Positions 62,102 to 64,000 of a DNA stretch of 64,000 nt are shown here, piece by piece. The DNA is taken from NCBI RefSeq assembly GCF_016907695.1, contig NZ_JAFBCK010000001.1, positions 5,134,001 through 5,198,000 on the forward strand, written 5' to 3'. Under the pieces are notes generated by a model that worked only from the letters and a program-made list of their open reading frames with translations, made no database searches and was not told where the DNA came from. This stretch comes from Actinokineospora baliensis. Its GTDB lineage: Bacteria; Actinomycetota; Actinomycetes; Mycobacteriales; Pseudonocardiaceae. Within the stretch, counting starts at the first letter, position 1; each line of letters opens with the position of its first letter. The position numbers and the translations under genes were made by a program.

Positions 62102-62347
62102 TTCGTGGGTGGTGCGCCCGGACGCCTGGCTTTGCCCTCTGCGGGCCGCCTCTTCGATGGATCACCGGCCACCGGGTGGCTTGAGCGGCGACGGCGGTGC
62201 GGCGGCGCGTGTTGGGCGCGGTTCAGCGCGATTCCCCCGGCGGTCGGGATCCGCTTCCCCGGGCTCTCGAACACCTGTTTGATGGATAACCGCGATTATG
62301 CATGCCGTGGCGAGACTGTCGGGGTGATCGGGTATCTACAGGGGGTG

Positions 62348-63346
62348 ATGTTGATCGAGGCGCAGGACGCCTTCTTCCTCGCCAGGCGGTCCAGGAAGGA
62401 CTCGCCGCACACGACGGCGGCCTACCGGCGGGATCTGGCCGGGGTGACGGCGCTGGTGGCCGAGGCGGTGGGCAAGGACACCGACCTGGTCGAGTTGGAC
62501 GAGGTGAACGCGCGGGTGTTGCGGGAGGCGTTCGGGCGGTTCGCCGACACGCACGCGAAGAGTTCGGTGGCCAGGGCCTGGTCGACGTGGAACCAGTTCT
62601 TCCAGTTCTGCGTGGCCGACGAGGTGGTGTTCGGCAACCCGATGGGGGCGATCGGGCGGCCACGACCCGCTCCCCTGTCCCCCAAGCCGCTGCGCGGTGA
62701 GGGCACGCCGGAGGAGCTGCTGCGGGCGGTGGCCGGTGGGGCGCGGCGGGCGCGGGCGCCGTGGCCGGAGCGTGACCTGTTGGTGTTGGCGTTGGGGCTG
62801 GTGGCGGGGCTGCGGGCCTCGGAGATGCGGGCGCTCAAGCGGTCCTCGGTGGTGGGCCGCAGCGGTGAGCGCAGGCTGTTCGTGCACGGCAAGGCGAACC
62901 GGGAGCGGTCGATCCCGATCGAGGTGCCGTTGGAGCGGGTGATCGAGTCGTACTTGGCGTCGTGCGCGGTGCGGTTCCCGGTGGCGCGCTTCGCCGACGA
63001 TTCGCCGCTGGTGTTGGGCAACGACGGCGCGGGTATCGGGCGGGGTGCGCTGGATTACCTGGTGAAGGCGTGTTTCCGGGCAGCGGGGATGCACGACCGG
63101 GTGCCTGCGGGGGCGAACCTGCACGCGTTGCGGCACACGTTCGCGACCCGGTTGGCCGAGGACGGGGCGAACGCGGTGGAGATCATGGTGCTGCTGGGGC
63201 ACGCGAGCTTGAACACCAGCCAGAACTACATCGAGGCGACCGGGTCGCAGCGGCGGGCGGCGGCGGCGAGCAACCGCACGTACCGGGCGTTGGCCGGGCT
63301 GACCGATACCGGGGATGGCTCAGCTCCCCCGGTCCCCGGCCGATGA
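62348..63346 (+). CDS. Tyrosine recombinase (XerC/XerD-like)
   Basis: 332-residue recombinase: N-terminal SAM-like domain (about 5-100, TAAYRRDLAGV) and catalytic domain with Arg near 156 (GLRASEMRAL), Lys near 180 (HGKANRERS), H-A-L-R near 259-262 (LHALRHTFATRL), His near 284 (LLGHASLNTSQNY) and Tyr near 293. Size matches Xer recombinases. ATG 62348 or GTG 62345, with CAGGGGG upstream. It starts 311 bases from the dif-like site, which suggests it may act there; actinobacterial XerC and XerD are normally elsewhere, so it could also be a mobile-element integrase. Confidence 0.86.
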   Translation: MLIEAQDAFFLARRSRKDSPHTTAAYRRDLAGVTALVAEAVGKDTDLVELDEVNARVLREAFGRFADTHAKSSVARAWSTWNQFFQFCVADEVVFGNPMGAIGRPRPAPLSPKPLRGEGTPEELLRAVAGGARRARAPWPERDLLVLALGLVAGLRASEMRALKRSSVVGRSGERRLFVHGKANRERSIPIEVPLERVIESYLASCAVRFPVARFADDSPLVLGNDGAGIGRGALDYLVKACFRAAGMHDRVPAGANLHALRHTFATRLAEDGANAVEIMVLLGHASLNTSQNYIEATGSQRRAAAASNRTYRALAGLTDTGDGSAPPVPGR

Positions 63347-63399
63347 GGTGATCACTTGCCCACGTGGGTCGGTGGGACTTCTGATGGGCGGCGGCGGAC

Positions 63400-64000
63400 A
63401 TGCGGGTTCTGGAGAACCGATCGGTGCGGGCGAAGATCATGGCCGTGCTGGGGGTGGCCGCCGCGGGGATCGTGGCGGCCGCGGTCAGCTCACACGCGGC
63501 GCTGGCGACCATGGACGACCGGTCCGGCGCGCTGTACTCCGAGGGTGTGGCTGCTGGGCAGCACGAGTCGCTGGTGCACCAGCAGGAGATCAAGGTCCGG
63601 ATGGACCTGATGGCGCACGTGGCCGCTCCCCCGGCCGAGCGGGCGCGGTGGGAGCAGGCGATCACCGAGGACGAGGCCGAGTTGGACGCCGCGGTGGCCG
63701 GCTACGCCGAGCTGGCGGGGTCGTCGGCGGATCTGCAGCCGTTCGTGGCGGCGTGGGCGCGGGTGCGCAGCCAGTACCAGCAGGTGTTGCTCCCGGCGGC
63801 GCGGGCGGGTGATGTGGCGGCGTGGTGGTCGGCGTATTCGGCCGATGTGGCGCCGACGATCAAGCAGGCGGCGTCGGCGTTGGACGAGTTGGAGGCGCGG
63901 CGGACCCAGCAGGGTGCGGCGTGGCGGGCTGAGGCCGAGTCGGCGTACGACACCGGTGGTTTGGTGATGTGGCTGGTGTTGGCGGCGTCGTTGCTGGCCG
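63400..64000 (+). CDS. Membrane sensor with 4HB_MCP-like extracytoplasmic domain, cut by the window edge
   Basis: The first 200 residues of a membrane sensor. TM1 at about 12-32 is followed by a four-helix-bundle ligand domain (33-180) of the methyl-accepting chemotaxis type and the beginning of TM2 (about 184 onward, GGLVMWLVLAASLLA). The rest, likely HAMP plus a signalling or kinase domain, is outside the window. ATG 63400. Strongly G-ending codons. Confidence 0.7.
   Translation, partial: MRVLENRSVRAKIMAVLGVAAAGIVAAAVSSHAALATMDDRSGALYSEGVAAGQHESLVHQQEIKVRMDLMAHVAAPPAERARWEQAITEDEAELDAAVAGYAELAGSSADLQPFVAAWARVRSQYQQVLLPAARAGDVAAWWSAYSADVAPTIKQAASALDELEARRTQQGAAWRAEAESAYDTGGLVMWLVLAASLLA

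Larger units (their letters stand above)
61765..62347. other. Gap that contains the dif-like site
   Basis: About 580 bases with no credible gene between the TmrB-like gene and a tyrosine recombinase. It holds the 28-bp dif-like site (62009-62036) and a 15-base palindrome (62087-62101). The patch around 62009-62036 is AT-rich compared with everything near it. Confidence 0.6.

Overview
The window looks like chromosomal DNA of a high-GC actinobacterium. Codons end almost always in G or C, and the regulator types (LuxR-type AAA regulator, TetR pairs, two ECF42 sigma modules, STAND NTPases, MEDS/anti-sigma protein) are actinobacterial. An alpha-lytic-type secreted protease, a Rox-type rifampin monooxygenase behind a rifamycin-associated element, and many leaderless genes point to Pseudonocardiales or a close relative. 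That placement is inference; no 16S gene or tRNA was seen.

Layout. 0-8 kb: cut amidohydrolase, a BVMO-like flavoprotein, a TetR/MDR dehydrogenase pair with three stacked operators, a broken STAND regulator, and a first ECF42 sigma factor with its DGPF/YCII partner. 8-15 kb: a 1447-residue membrane protein joining a NACHT-like module with a degenerate P-loop to a KAP-type NTPase with an intact one, then a secreted S1 protease with six FG-GAP repeats. 15-25 kb: a small-molecule kinase, a second eroded STAND protein, a large LuxR regulator, a 164-bp MITE-like element, an AlkA-like glycosylase and several exported proteins, one an SGNH fold without its catalytic Ser and His. 25-32 kb: TetX-like flavoprotein with TetR, thiol-quinone reductase, amidase, second ECF42 operon. 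32-40 kb: a bacteriophytochrome kinase divergent from a GAF/SpoIIE phosphatase and an Rcp1-type response regulator, followed by LysR/NmrA and an SDR.

40.4-45.9 kb looks like an island: a protein with a C-terminal HEPN-like motif, about 0.9 kb of repeats, a zinc-finger coiled-coil protein and a tyrosine recombinase. 46-54 kb: Rox, a methyltransferase/TetR pair divergent from an ABC exporter across a perfect operator, a phosphotransferase/CadD pair behind a leaderless mini-ORF, and glycosyltransferase debris. 54-60 kb: a MEDS anti-sigma protein and a polar amino acid ABC importer with AraC and cupin genes. 60-64 kb: Tat-exported intradiol dioxygenase-like protein, TmrB-like ATPase, a 28-bp site with the layout of a chromosomal dif, a second tyrosine recombinase and the start of a 4HB sensor.

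The main themes are resistance and detoxification (Rox, two kinases, TetX-like, TmrB-like, ABC exporter), dense local regulation, decayed genes, and a likely replication-terminus site at about 62.0 kb.
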